Positions 8,130 through 16,960 of a DNA stretch of 21,742 nt are shown here, piece after piece. The stretch spans positions 1 to 21,742 of the forward strand of contig BNTV01000083.1 of NCBI GenBank assembly GCA_025996865.1. The letters are read 5' to 3'. Position numbers and translations under genes: made by a program. A model generated the notes under the pieces. It was given only the letters and a program-made list of their open reading frames with translations. It searched no databases and had not been told where the DNA came from. Origin of the DNA: Bacteroidia bacterium (GTDB lineage: Bacteria > Bacteroidota > Bacteroidia > Bacteroidales > Azobacteroidaceae). The stretch's first letter is position 1. Every line of letters begins with the position of its first letter.

Positions 8130-8164
8130 TTTATTATTCTTGCAATTATTCATATTTGCCCATT

Positions 8165-9574
8165 TTATAAGAAATACTGTCCTTCTTCTTTCAGCCTTTT
8201 CTGCAGAAACTGCACATCGACTTTGTGCACATCGTTTTTCGACTGTTTGATGGCGTGGGCTGCCGCCATTCCTGCCGCTTCGCCGGTAACTAAACAGGGC
8301 GGCATTACTCGTAAACTACCGAAAGATACTTCATCGGTGGAAATACAACGACCTGCCGTCAATACATTTTTTAAATCTTTAGGTGTCAGGCAACGGTAAG
8401 GTATGCCGTGTGATTCGCCTTTCCCGTAATGCCCGTAATGAGCTTCCTTAGGTCCGTTTACCTTATGTACGTCAATATAATAATTGTTGCGGCCAATTTC
8501 GTCTTCAAAAGTTCGCCGCTGTACCCAATCCTCTTCGGTAAAGATATAGTCGCCTTCAATACGTCGGCTGTCCCGTACGCCGAGCAAACTGCCTGTCTTG
8601 ACCAGAAATGAGCCTCCAAATGTACGGGGTTGAACTTCCTGCATGGCGGCAAGATACTGCGCCGCTATCTGTCGGCCGGTTATCATGGCTTGCGACAATG
8701 CCCACGGATCTGTACTGTCCACGTTTACCAGATGCCCCGCATTGAACTGCACCACGTCCGGACCTACCAGATTGTTGCAGAAATGAGTATCAATCAAAGG
8801 ATATTTACCCGATTTTACAGCGTCGAAAACCGGACTGTTCTTGTTACCGGTGTGCAGGTTCGGACCATTTACGTAATTGTAGGTATCTACGTTGGCAAAC
8901 GAGAAACACATGGTAGAACTCTGAACAACGCCATTTTCATCACCTCTCTTGAAACTTGCCCCGGCCCATGCCGCCAAATCGCCGTCGCCCGTAGCGTCTA
9001 TGTACACTTTGGCTTTGAAGGCGGTAAGTCCTGATTTATTGGCTATTATCAATGCGTCAATCGTATCGTTAGCGGACATCTCCACTGAAGCCAGGCGGGA
9101 GAAGAACAGCACTTTTGCTCCGGATTCCGTCACAAATTTGTCATAAACCGTCATCAGATACTCCGGATTGATGTGCACCCAATCCAATTTGTTCTTATTT
9201 TCATGAGGTACGCCCTTTTTTGACTCGTTAAATATTTTCTCCGCCAATCCACGGTAAATGATTTTTTCTTTGTCTGAGAACGGACACCAGGCAGGTACCA
9301 TTCCTGACGTTCCCATTCCGCCCAATTGCCCCATTGCTTCAATCAGCAGTGTTTTCGCACCTTCGCGCGCTGCTGATATGGCGGCTGTGCAGCCTCCGGG
9401 ACCGCCGCCAACTACAATCACATCCCATTGGTCGTCAACGGATATTTTTTTCTTCGATAAAGTGAGCGATTTTTCAGTTACCGGCTTCGTTCCGGCTGCC
9501 ATCAGATCCTGCCCCATTGCAACAGCCATAGCTGCTAATCCCGTCTTTTTTAAGAATTCTCTGCGATAATTCAT
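8165..9574 (-). CDS. Tat-exported FAD-dependent oxidoreductase (FAD_oxidored family)
   Basis: A 469-residue flavoprotein. I chose the ATG at 9574 because it opens a twin-arginine signal (NYRREFLKKTGLAAMAVAMG); an open frame extending to 9709 runs into the neighbouring gene and is not needed. FAD-binding residues: VIVVGGGPGGCTAAISAA (53-70), a Glu-ending second strand LLIEA, then QLGGMGTSG, DATGDGDLAAWAGA, RDSRRIEGDYIF, IPYRCLTPKDLKNVLTAGR and FGSLRVMPPCLVTGEAAGMAA. This is the complete set of family motifs, so it is probably an active flavoenzyme folded with FAD before export. It lies 35 bases after the two-module flavoprotein gene and about 35 bases before the lipoprotein flavoenzyme. Its leader closely resembles that of the esterase at 5445-6437. 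Confidence 0.86.
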   Translation of the reverse strand: MNYRREFLKKTGLAAMAVAMGQDLMAAGTKPVTEKSLTLSKKKISVDDQWDVIVVGGGPGGCTAAISAAREGAKTLLIEAMGQLGGMGTSGMVPAWCPFSDKEKIIYRGLAEKIFNESKKGVPHENKNKLDWVHINPEYLMTVYDKFVTESGAKVLFFSRLASVEMSANDTIDALIIANKSGLTAFKAKVYIDATGDGDLAAWAGASFKRGDENGVVQSSTMCFSFANVDTYNYVNGPNLHTGNKNSPVFDAVKSGKYPLIDTHFCNNLVGPDVVQFNAGHLVNVDSTDPWALSQAMITGRQIAAQYLAAMQEVQPRTFGGSFLVKTGSLLGVRDSRRIEGDYIFTEEDWVQRRTFEDEIGRNNYYIDVHKVNGPKEAHYGHYGKGESHGIPYRCLTPKDLKNVLTAGRCISTDEVSFGSLRVMPPCLVTGEAAGMAAAHAIKQSKNDVHKVDVQFLQKRLKEEGQYFL

Positions 9575-9609
9575 TTTATTAAAATTTAAAAAATAATTAT
9601 ATTTTACAT

Positions 9610-12573
9610 TTACGATATAACGCCACTTGCGTGACGGGCATAATGATTCTGTAAATCGTCGGCATAAGCTTTCAGTATGGACAAACCCAGCCGGTCGCGG
9701 TCTCCGCATCTGTAAAGCGCACGTGCTAGATGCAGTTCCTTCAGCGCCCGGTTGCGGACAGCGGTGTTTACAGTGTCGGAATCAACTGTATTTCGCGCTT
9801 GTCGGTAGCTGACAAGGGTATCGGTGCGGATGTCCGGCTGATGCAGCAAATCGTACAGGACCGGCGCCGCTTCCCTGTTGCCAATGGTTTCAAAAGCAAC
9901 GCATACGGCGCGGAAATGGGAAAAAGTACGTTCTGCAGTCAGTCGTTTTGCATGGGTAGAAATGACCGGAAGAGCTTCTTTTTTCCGGGTATGGCCAAGC
10001 GCTATGATCAGGCTGTCCAATGGACTCATGCAGGGACCAAACTGACCCATGCCGGTGTATGGCCATCCGGTGTCCCATTCGGTAAAGCGGTTCACTTCAT
10101 CCATCAACACCCGGAGGCCATCCGATTCGCCCAACATCGCCAGTGTTTGGGCATAACAGACCGCTTCGGGAGCACCCTGCTTTTGTCGCAACTGTTCTTT
10201 CAACAAAGGAATGGCTTTTTTCACGTCGGTGAGCAATATTTCAAGCCCGGTCATGTTATCGGACAGATTCAAAGCCGCTTCCCGAAAACGGTCATCGGAA
10301 AACGGGAAATTGTCCCTGTCGGTGAGTACCCGCTCGGGCAGATTACCGATGGACACCAAATGTTGCTGTACTTTCTTCAAATCGACCTGCCGTACATCTT
10401 TTTTTTCTTTCACGGCAACAGCAGCAAGGTATCCGACGGCATACCCCTGATTTTGCAAACACGGTTGCATCCGGATAATGGGCATGGCATCGCGGTGCGC
10501 CCCCGTGCCAAGTCCTGTCACTACCATGCCGTTGAGGCCTTCCGGCAAGAGCGTCCGCAGGGGAACATCGGCATTGTAGATCTTGTGGCGACGTTCGGGC
10601 GGTTTCAGTATGAAATAAGGATCAATGGTATATCCATGCGTATCGAACGAACTGGTATGATACGAAATAGTGTCGGGATAGCGCCGTCCGTTGATTACGT
10701 CCAATACCGATACGTTGTGTTCGGCAATCACGCGGCGGCGTTCTCTGGTCTGAGGCAGTTTCCCGATGTCGTACGTGCCCGCATATTTTGCTTTGGCGGC
10801 AACGAATACGCGGGATATATCCAATACGTCGGAATCATCAATAAACGTCCAGTCCGTATTGTTGTAGAAGTCATCGGGGTTGTGCCTCGCCAAACCTGCT
10901 CCCTGAACAGCCAGTGTCTTTTTTCCCGTATAATCATATCCTGCGCCGGCGGCTATTGCGATGTCCGCACTGCCGGTGCTGTCAACCACAATTTTAGCCA
11001 GTACGACGCCCCGTCCGTAAGGCGTGGCAACTACTACGCCGCACACCTTTTTGCCGTCGGTTATCGCGCCGCAACCCAGTATGCCAAACCAGATTTCCCC
11101 TCCGGCTTTGCGGGTTTCGCGCCTGAACCATTCCATTTTCCAGTCGGACGTCCATTCTTCATTGCACTTTTTCTTTTGACGGGGATGGTCGGCGGGCGCC
11201 ATTCCGCATACGCCGTTATCCACCTCCCCGGTAAATCCTTCCCGAAAACCGTCCCAATAACGGCCGATTAATCCGTTTGTCGTTAATCCTCCCAACCCGT
11301 GAAGATACTCCAGCGTCAGCGTTTTTATTCCCTGACGTGCAGCACTGATACCTGCTGGAGCGCCCGATGTGCCTCCGCCAAGTACTACCATATCATACTC
11401 TCCCAATATGGGAAGCGAGATGCCGGAAATAACTGCTGTTCCCTTTTGATATGCCGGGCGTAACGTCGCGCTGATCTCTTTTGCCCGCGCTTTGATATAT
11501 GGTTTTTGGGGTGAATGTACGTTCAATTTGGACAGTTCCGAAAACTTCTTTTTCGCGGACAGTATCGCTGCCTCTTTTCCTGTGCGCTGTCCTGCCAGCA
11601 TCAATACCGGAGGTTGCAGCAACTGCCGTGCAGCCTCTCTGGACAGACCTGCGTAACCGTTCAGGACATACAATCCGGGCGTGTCTGCCGAAACATATTG
11701 CGAGGGAACATACGCCAGCAGATCGGAACTGTCCACCTGGTCGGCATCCCACGTAATATCCCGTATCTGTTGCTCAATGTTACACAAGGCGGCATAATCG
11801 TTGCCTGCATCGGGAAATTCGAATGTATAACGGCGGGCGGTATATTCCTTTTTGCCGACTCGTATCCGGCTGCTTTCCTCGTGTGATGCAACGATGCGGC
11901 TGTCCTGTTTTTCTTTATTGCCCACAACGGTAAATTCATACTGCTGTTTGCCGGTTGCGTCCCCATGAAGCGGAATATCGGCGCTACGCACTACCTGAGC
12001 ATCCAAAGTGGCATCTATTACGGTTTTTGCCTGTATCCCCTGGCATCCGGAGCGGTTGACAATCATTCCGCCACCGATGTTGCCTGCTCCGTCATACAAA
12101 AGTCCGGCAAAGTAGCTGCAATAAAGAAACGGTATGTTCCATCGCAGTAATTCGTCTTCCAACACAGTTTTCACATGCAGCGGCGTCGGCGTGTCGCCGT
12201 TGTAGATGGCTTTGGCTAACGGATGTTCCGGCATTACGCTGTCGAGCCATAAACGAAACCTGCCGCAAATGTCCTCGCCCAGGTAGGGCATGGGAGCAGC
12301 AAGAAACACAGACGCGCCGTTTTGTGCCGCTTCCGCAGCTGCTGCAACGGCGCCGGAAGACCCACCGATGACCAGCACATCAACAGAAGCAAGGAACGAC
12401 AACTTGTGCGCCGGCAAGAGGCAATGCGCTGTTTTTGCGCCGGATTCATTCATGAACACATTCACAGGCAATGCGCCGGATTTGTTTATGACCGCGCTCA
12501 CGGGCAATCTGCCGCTTCCTATCAACCCAACTCCGAGAACGGAACTTTTAATAAAATCTCTTCTGTTAATCAT
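9610..12573 (-). CDS. Tat-exported two-module FAD-dependent oxidoreductase with helical-repeat tail
   Basis: A 987-residue protein starting at the ATG at 12573, which begins MINRRDFIKSSVLGVGLIGS, a Tat signal; a TTG nine bases earlier is less likely. Module 1 (about 63-345) has VDVLVIGGSSGAVAAAAEAA but lacks the RxxRR and GSxRxxP motifs and is short. Module 2 (about 390-760) has YDMVVLGGGTSGAPAGISAARQ, GLGGLTTNG, DSTGSADIAIAAGAG, RERRR and IIRMQPCLQNQGYAVGYLAA, so it is the likely catalytic part. Residues about 781-987 are helical and look like HEAT-type repeats (AVCYAQTLAMLGE, SLIIALGHTRKKEALPVI, AVCVAFETIGNREAAPVL). It is roughly twice the length of its neighbours in the family and more G+C rich (34 of 60 bases in 11041-11100). 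It starts about 35 bases after the DUF4998 lipoprotein gene. Substrate unknown. Confidence 0.83.
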   Translation of the reverse strand: MINRRDFIKSSVLGVGLIGSGRLPVSAVINKSGALPVNVFMNESGAKTAHCLLPAHKLSFLASVDVLVIGGSSGAVAAAAEAAQNGASVFLAAPMPYLGEDICGRFRLWLDSVMPEHPLAKAIYNGDTPTPLHVKTVLEDELLRWNIPFLYCSYFAGLLYDGAGNIGGGMIVNRSGCQGIQAKTVIDATLDAQVVRSADIPLHGDATGKQQYEFTVVGNKEKQDSRIVASHEESSRIRVGKKEYTARRYTFEFPDAGNDYAALCNIEQQIRDITWDADQVDSSDLLAYVPSQYVSADTPGLYVLNGYAGLSREAARQLLQPPVLMLAGQRTGKEAAILSAKKKFSELSKLNVHSPQKPYIKARAKEISATLRPAYQKGTAVISGISLPILGEYDMVVLGGGTSGAPAGISAARQGIKTLTLEYLHGLGGLTTNGLIGRYWDGFREGFTGEVDNGVCGMAPADHPRQKKKCNEEWTSDWKMEWFRRETRKAGGEIWFGILGCGAITDGKKVCGVVVATPYGRGVVLAKIVVDSTGSADIAIAAGAGYDYTGKKTLAVQGAGLARHNPDDFYNNTDWTFIDDSDVLDISRVFVAAKAKYAGTYDIGKLPQTRERRRVIAEHNVSVLDVINGRRYPDTISYHTSSFDTHGYTIDPYFILKPPERRHKIYNADVPLRTLLPEGLNGMVVTGLGTGAHRDAMPIIRMQPCLQNQGYAVGYLAAVAVKEKKDVRQVDLKKVQQHLVSIGNLPERVLTDRDNFPFSDDRFREAALNLSDNMTGLEILLTDVKKAIPLLKEQLRQKQGAPEAVCYAQTLAMLGESDGLRVLMDEVNRFTEWDTGWPYTGMGQFGPCMSPLDSLIIALGHTRKKEALPVISTHAKRLTAERTFSHFRAVCVAFETIGNREAAPVLYDLLHQPDIRTDTLVSYRQARNTVDSDTVNTAVRNRALKELHLARALYRCGDRDRLGLSILKAYADDLQNHYARHASGVIS

Positions 12574-12607
12574 AATATTCAATATTTTATAAAACGATGT
12601 CTAATAT

Positions 12608-13708
12608 TTAGTATTTGATGATACTATACACTTCGAGTTCGTACAACCTTACCTCATTGTAAGCCTGAAAGCGCACCTTTGTAGTAGCAACAGGCTCAAA
12701 ATCGGCGCCATAGGTTGGGTCTGTATTGCCTGTGACGGAATGGACATTTACCCAGTTACCATCAATCCATGCCTGTAACTCAAACTTTCCGATAGGATTG
12801 CTATAGCTATTATTTCCGTTCCACATCTTGAAACTGCTGATGGTATATTCTCCTTGCAAATCTATTTCCATGTATTGCGGAAATCCTCCGTTGGTGGATA
12901 CCCATCTGTTGTTGGGGGCGTAGTGGCGAACTCCGTCCACCGCATTTTCCGGCGCGAACGTGGCATTACTATTGTCGTTGGTATGGCTTGCCGTTACCGG
13001 TTTTTTCAGCAACACATTGGTTACTTTAGTGATCGCCACACTGGAGGTATTGGCATAAAATGTGTCAATGGCGGTGGGCGACGGCTTGTACAAAGTCCGG
13101 TAACGAACTCCTTTGGTATAATCCACAGCCAATAAGGTAAGCGATGTTCCCGCTTGCGGATAATAGTCCGTTTTTTCAGTGCCGTCCGTTTGCGTATAAA
13201 ACAGTTCAATGCCGATTTCTTCACTTGAAGAGGAGCCTGCCAGTGTGATGCCCAAATCGCCGTTGTCGGCGGGAATGGTTTCAACAATTCTTCTGTTGAG
13301 CAGTCTCTCCTGATAAAGACTACCATATATGCTTGCGAGTGATTCGAACACCATGGATTTATTTCCATTGAGGTCGGATGAAACCCAATGGAACGTATAA
13401 TTACCTTCCGTCAGACCGTCTGCTGCGCTGAAAATCTCTTCCAATGCTTCTCCGGGCGCATGTTGTGTTACGGGCAATACTTTGGAATAAACGTCATTGA
13501 CACCCCAATAGACCGTCACGTTTTTTGCGCGTGGGTCGCTGATCCAATACTTTAGCAGCAACCTTTCTTTTCCCGGAAAGGCTTGCACCGAATCTACTTT
13601 CCCGATGTAAACCGTCTCGCCTCTGGCAAGAAATTCATCGTGCTTATCGTTCATCTCGGCACAACCGACCAAGAGAATAATGCAAATCAAGAAAATGAAA
13701 TTTTTCAT
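12608..13708 (-). CDS. DUF4998 / F5/8 type C domain lipoprotein, probable surface binding protein
   Basis: A 366-residue lipoprotein. The ATG at 13708 gives a signal FIFLICIILLVGC with Cys16; the open frame to 13744 would overlap the upstream stop. After CAEMNDKHDEF the N-terminal half matches DUF4998 (LLLKYWISDPRAKNVTVYWG, then GNYTFHWVSSDLNGNKS). The last ~120 residues are an F5/8 type C (discoidin-like) domain: ENAVDG, RWVST, PQYMEIDLQGEYTISSFKMW, and a C-terminal VRLYELEVY. Acidic residues near the lipid cysteine are compatible with the Bacteroidetes surface-export signal. By position, just after SusCD and the DUF5000 protein, it probably binds the imported ligand on the cell surface. It lies 28 bases from the upstream gene. 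Confidence 0.84.
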   Translation of the reverse strand: MKNFIFLICIILLVGCAEMNDKHDEFLARGETVYIGKVDSVQAFPGKERLLLKYWISDPRAKNVTVYWGVNDVYSKVLPVTQHAPGEALEEIFSAADGLTEGNYTFHWVSSDLNGNKSMVFESLASIYGSLYQERLLNRRIVETIPADNGDLGITLAGSSSSEEIGIELFYTQTDGTEKTDYYPQAGTSLTLLAVDYTKGVRYRTLYKPSPTAIDTFYANTSSVAITKVTNVLLKKPVTASHTNDNSNATFAPENAVDGVRHYAPNNRWVSTNGGFPQYMEIDLQGEYTISSFKMWNGNNSYSNPIGKFELQAWIDGNWVNVHSVTGNTDPTYGADFEPVATTKVRFQAYNEVRLYELEVYSIIKY

Positions 13709-13736
13709 GTGATTAATTTGTTTTTTTATTAATTTA

Positions 13737-14951
13737 TTACTCATTTATCGGTTCGCCCCAAAATCTTAATTCAGCAACATGCAAACCGTTGCTTCCGCCC
13801 CAAGTTCTTCTTACCCTGAACCGGATATAACGCACAGCCGGCTCGTCGCCTGTAAATTCAAATTCTTCTCCTGCCTGAGCATAAGATAAATCTTCGCCTG
13901 TTGCAGGTTCGTCGGAACCCAATCCTGACGGACGGTGCGAAATACAATTGATCAGCGGTCCGCCCCATTGTTCGTCTGTGCTGGCTGAATTTTGTGCCAC
14001 CGCCAAATCATTGGTACCCATCAGGTAAAAATCATAAGGATTGTGTAACCTGAAATAATAATCCGATCGGCCCCACATCCTGAATCTGGACAATTTTACT
14101 TTAACACCCAAATCCATGGTAAAATACGCATTGATGTCGCTGGCCGTGATGTAATACACCTGTCCGCTTACGGCGCCAGCAACCAAAACGTCATCCCATA
14201 TTACGTTCAGATTTTGATTGCTCCAACCGTGCAGTGTGAATGAAGGCAACTTCGGCATGGCGATAAATTTCTTATTGTCAATCATCTGTTCATACAAAGG
14301 TTCAAGTGAAAACTCCATCGTATCGGTATAATTATTGTACGTATCCTTGACGAATACGGCAAAAGTAGTCGGTACGGCATCCTGCCCCCGAATAGCCCTT
14401 TGTGCATTTTGTTCGGCAGTATAAAAGACGTCCAACAATTCAAATTGACCTGCCTGATTCTTCTTCAAGAACGTAACGGTAACTTCTTCCTGTATGGCAT
14501 TTTCCCATTTCACTTTAAATCCGCCGCGGGCTGTTTCATATTCCAGACTTCGTATGAGGTCATAAATGATGGCGTCATTGGGTTGAATGACGACTTCAAC
14601 CGGCGTGGATTCATTCTGGCTCCGATCAACGGCCACTAACGACAATTTGTATTCCTGAGAACGGGCGAACCCTTTTATCGTAAGCACATTGGAAAAAGAA
14701 GACACTCTGATGTCCTGTTTTTTTCCATTCGGCAACGTAAATTGCGCCCGCACATACAAAAGGTCTGTTTCGTCCGGCAGGTCGTAAGTGATTGTAGCCC
14801 CGCCGGAAAAGTTGGTTACTTTTGGATTACTTATCGGCCTTGGCGGCGTACTGTCAATCGGGTATTGTCCGATAGAGTCTTCCGAGCAAGCCGAAAACAG
14901 AAGACAGCAGATAAATACAGCGACAATCGACTGTTTAATAATATTTTTCAT
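13737..14951 (-). CDS. DUF4959-DUF5126-DUF5000 lipoprotein, probable surface binding protein
   Basis: A 404-residue lipoprotein with signal FICCLLFSAC and lipid-acceptor Cys22, followed by SEDS, acidic residues of the kind used for surface export. The domain order fits the Bacteroidetes arrangement DUF4959 (about 30-125: PISNPKVTNFSGGATITYDL), DUF5126 (about 125-235: ARGGFKVKWENAIQEEVTV) and DUF5000 (about 235-404: YFTMDLGVKVKLSRFRMWG, then VRYIRFRVRRTWGG and HVAELRFWGE), the last related to the discoidin fold. These proteins are commonly encoded next to SusD and thought to help bind the ligand. It follows the SusD gene by 59 bases, a gap that holds a direct repeat. Confidence 0.86.
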   Translation of the reverse strand: MKNIIKQSIVAVFICCLLFSACSEDSIGQYPIDSTPPRPISNPKVTNFSGGATITYDLPDETDLLYVRAQFTLPNGKKQDIRVSSFSNVLTIKGFARSQEYKLSLVAVDRSQNESTPVEVVIQPNDAIIYDLIRSLEYETARGGFKVKWENAIQEEVTVTFLKKNQAGQFELLDVFYTAEQNAQRAIRGQDAVPTTFAVFVKDTYNNYTDTMEFSLEPLYEQMIDNKKFIAMPKLPSFTLHGWSNQNLNVIWDDVLVAGAVSGQVYYITASDINAYFTMDLGVKVKLSRFRMWGRSDYYFRLHNPYDFYLMGTNDLAVAQNSASTDEQWGGPLINCISHRPSGLGSDEPATGEDLSYAQAGEEFEFTGDEPAVRYIRFRVRRTWGGSNGLHVAELRFWGEPINE

Positions 14952-14967
14952 ACACTTTTAATTTTTA

Positions 14968-15006
14968 ACTTTTAGTTCTTAACTCTTCACTTTTAGTTCT
15001 TAACTC
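14968..15006. repeat. Two direct copies of an 18-base unit between susD and the next lipoprotein gene
   Basis: The unit ACTTTTAGTTCTTAACTC occurs exactly at 14968-14985 and 14989-15006, a 21-base period, in the transcribed gap after the SusD stop. In the mRNA it reads GAGTTAAGAACTAAAAGT twice. It may only be an expanded AT-rich leader, but it could alter translation of the downstream lipoprotein. Confidence 0.85.
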
Positions 15007-15010
15007 CCTT

Positions 15011-16960
15011 TCACCATCCCGGATTCTGTGTCAGGTTGGTGTTTTTAAGCAATTCCCCTTGCCTGATAGGCCACAAATACTCCCTTTTACTGAAACTCAT
15101 CTGACGTAAAGTAAGTACGTTGTAGTAATCTTCGGGGACTTCTCCCATAATGTTCCAACCCCTGATGGGTTTATTCATTTCCGTTTCGGCAATCAGCCAC
15201 CGACGGACATCCCAAAAGCGTTTCCCTTCAAAGGCAAGTTCAATCATACGTTCCTGCCGGATTATCTCGCGCATGCCTGTTTTTGAGGTGGGTTTATCGG
15301 GAATATTCGAATATTTCGCCCAACTTTCCACCACACCTTCCAAACCGGCCCGGTGCCGGATGAGATCCACATAATCATAGACCTCCTGAGTTGGCGTGTC
15401 AAGATATTCGTTCAGCGCTTCGGCATACAGTAAATACAAGTCTGCCAATCGCATAATGGGGAAGGAGGCTTGTACCGTAGTCAGTGATGTACCTGCCGAA
15501 TTGACCTGAGTTTCGACATGCGATCCTTTCTTGATGAGATATCCGGTAATGGAATACCTTAATCCCATATAATTACCGGACGCATTGCCTTTCAACATAC
15601 GGGTTACCCAAGCGGTCTGATCTGCCGGAGTCTGGTTGAAATCCAGTTTCCTGCCGTTACCTAACCAATAACCTCCGTCAAAACCCAGATTGGCATAAAA
15701 TCTCGGTTCGCGGTTCATGTTAATTTTGGCAATCGGATACTTACCATCTACAAGCATATAGTATTGCTGATCTTCAGGAGCCGGTTCAATTTGAAAACGG
15801 TTTTCAAAATCATAATTCTTGTCTTCGTTGATAGGCACTCCCCTGTTGCTGTAGAACAGTTCCACCATCCGCATGGTAGGTCCAATGATAGGCTCAGATG
15901 CTGCTAAAGTTGTATGACTCACTAAAAAATGCGGTAGAGTAGTCTGTGAATAATTATTTATCGTACCCCAGATAATTTCACGGTTCCATTTATCCGTAAC
16001 CACCGACCTCAATGTCATTACCAACTTGCTGGTGTCCGAAATCCCTGTGTATGTTGAATAATACGTGGATTGGCTGAAATCATACAATCCGTATTGGCCT
16101 GCTGAGTTTATATTTTCGATGGCATTTTTACAGGCTGTCATTGCCCGTTCCCATTTGTCCTTGGCACTCAGTTCGCTTTCAAAAAGGTTGACGCCCCTGT
16201 TGTCCACCATTCCTGAATAGTCGGGATTGTTATTGAACAACGGGCTTGCCGCCAAAACCAATATTTCGGCTTTGATAGACAAGGCGATGGGTTGTGTAAT
16301 CCTTCGTAACTCGGTGGTAATATCGTAGATGACCGGTGGAAGATCGGGAACCGCTTCATCAATCAATTGCACGATATAGTCCACGCAATCGTCAAATTTG
16401 TCACGATATACCTTTGATTCGAAAATACCTGCATCAACAGGCAGATTCTCCTTGATTAAAGGTATCGGACCATAAGCCCGCAACAGATGATAATGGTAAT
16501 AGGCTTTCAAAAACTTTACTTCGGCTACCCAGCGTATCTTTTCAGGTTCAGTCAAATCCGGGCCTACATGATCAATGTTTTCCAGAAAAATATTGCAATC
16601 TCTGATCGCTCTGTACAATCCTCTTCCCTGGTTTTGTCCTTCCCAGTGATTTACATAAGGAGAATTGCTGTTCTGATTGATTTTAATGTTGAAACAATTA
16701 AAATTTCCCGTCACGTTATTGGACCATGAATCGACTAACGACCAAGTGTCATCGCCGCCCATAATCCCCGGATCATACCGGGGATCGCCTATTTGAGGCA
16801 TGAAAGTATAACAAGTGGCAAGATAAGATTCGGCGCCTGCCCTGTCGCGAAAAGCATAATCAATCGTCGCTATGTTGTCCGGCACAATGTCCAGATAACT
16901 GTCACACGCCGGCAAGATACACATTGCCAAGATTATGCATCTTTTATAAATATTTTTCAT
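15011..16960 (-). CDS. SusD/RagB-family outer-membrane nutrient-binding lipoprotein
   Basis: A 649-residue SusD homologue, the lid of the SusCD pair at the cell surface. The start at 16960 gives a lipoprotein signal MKNIYKRCIILAMCILPAC with Cys19; in-frame ATGs at 16975, 16996 and 17014 are alternatives. After CDSYLDIVPDN come the typical SusD features: AFRDRAGAESYLATCYTF, WVAEVKFLKAYYHYHLLRAYGPIPLI, and the C-terminal block MRLADLYLLYAEALNE, then IRQERMIELAFEGKRFWDVRRW, ending in LTQNPGW. Its length is somewhat above the usual ~500-600 residues. It follows the SusC gene by 78 bases, as expected for a co-transcribed pair. The ligand cannot be inferred from the sequence. Confidence 0.95.
   Translation of the reverse strand: MKNIYKRCIILAMCILPACDSYLDIVPDNIATIDYAFRDRAGAESYLATCYTFMPQIGDPRYDPGIMGGDDTWSLVDSWSNNVTGNFNCFNIKINQNSNSPYVNHWEGQNQGRGLYRAIRDCNIFLENIDHVGPDLTEPEKIRWVAEVKFLKAYYHYHLLRAYGPIPLIKENLPVDAGIFESKVYRDKFDDCVDYIVQLIDEAVPDLPPVIYDITTELRRITQPIALSIKAEILVLAASPLFNNNPDYSGMVDNRGVNLFESELSAKDKWERAMTACKNAIENINSAGQYGLYDFSQSTYYSTYTGISDTSKLVMTLRSVVTDKWNREIIWGTINNYSQTTLPHFLVSHTTLAASEPIIGPTMRMVELFYSNRGVPINEDKNYDFENRFQIEPAPEDQQYYMLVDGKYPIAKINMNREPRFYANLGFDGGYWLGNGRKLDFNQTPADQTAWVTRMLKGNASGNYMGLRYSITGYLIKKGSHVETQVNSAGTSLTTVQASFPIMRLADLYLLYAEALNEYLDTPTQEVYDYVDLIRHRAGLEGVVESWAKYSNIPDKPTSKTGMREIIRQERMIELAFEGKRFWDVRRWLIAETEMNKPIRGWNIMGEVPEDYYNVLTLRQMSFSKREYLWPIRQGELLKNTNLTQNPGW

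Noticed and set aside
9575..9709. Upstream extension of the flavoenzyme at 8165-9574 by 45 codons
   Set aside because: It overlaps the end of the preceding gene and adds no signal; the ATG at 9574 opens a proper twin-arginine leader.
9730..11271. Plus-strand open frame of 513 codons
   Set aside because: It lies fully antisense to the two-module flavoprotein, has no recognisable motif, and reads as a low-complexity shadow of a G+C-richer gene.
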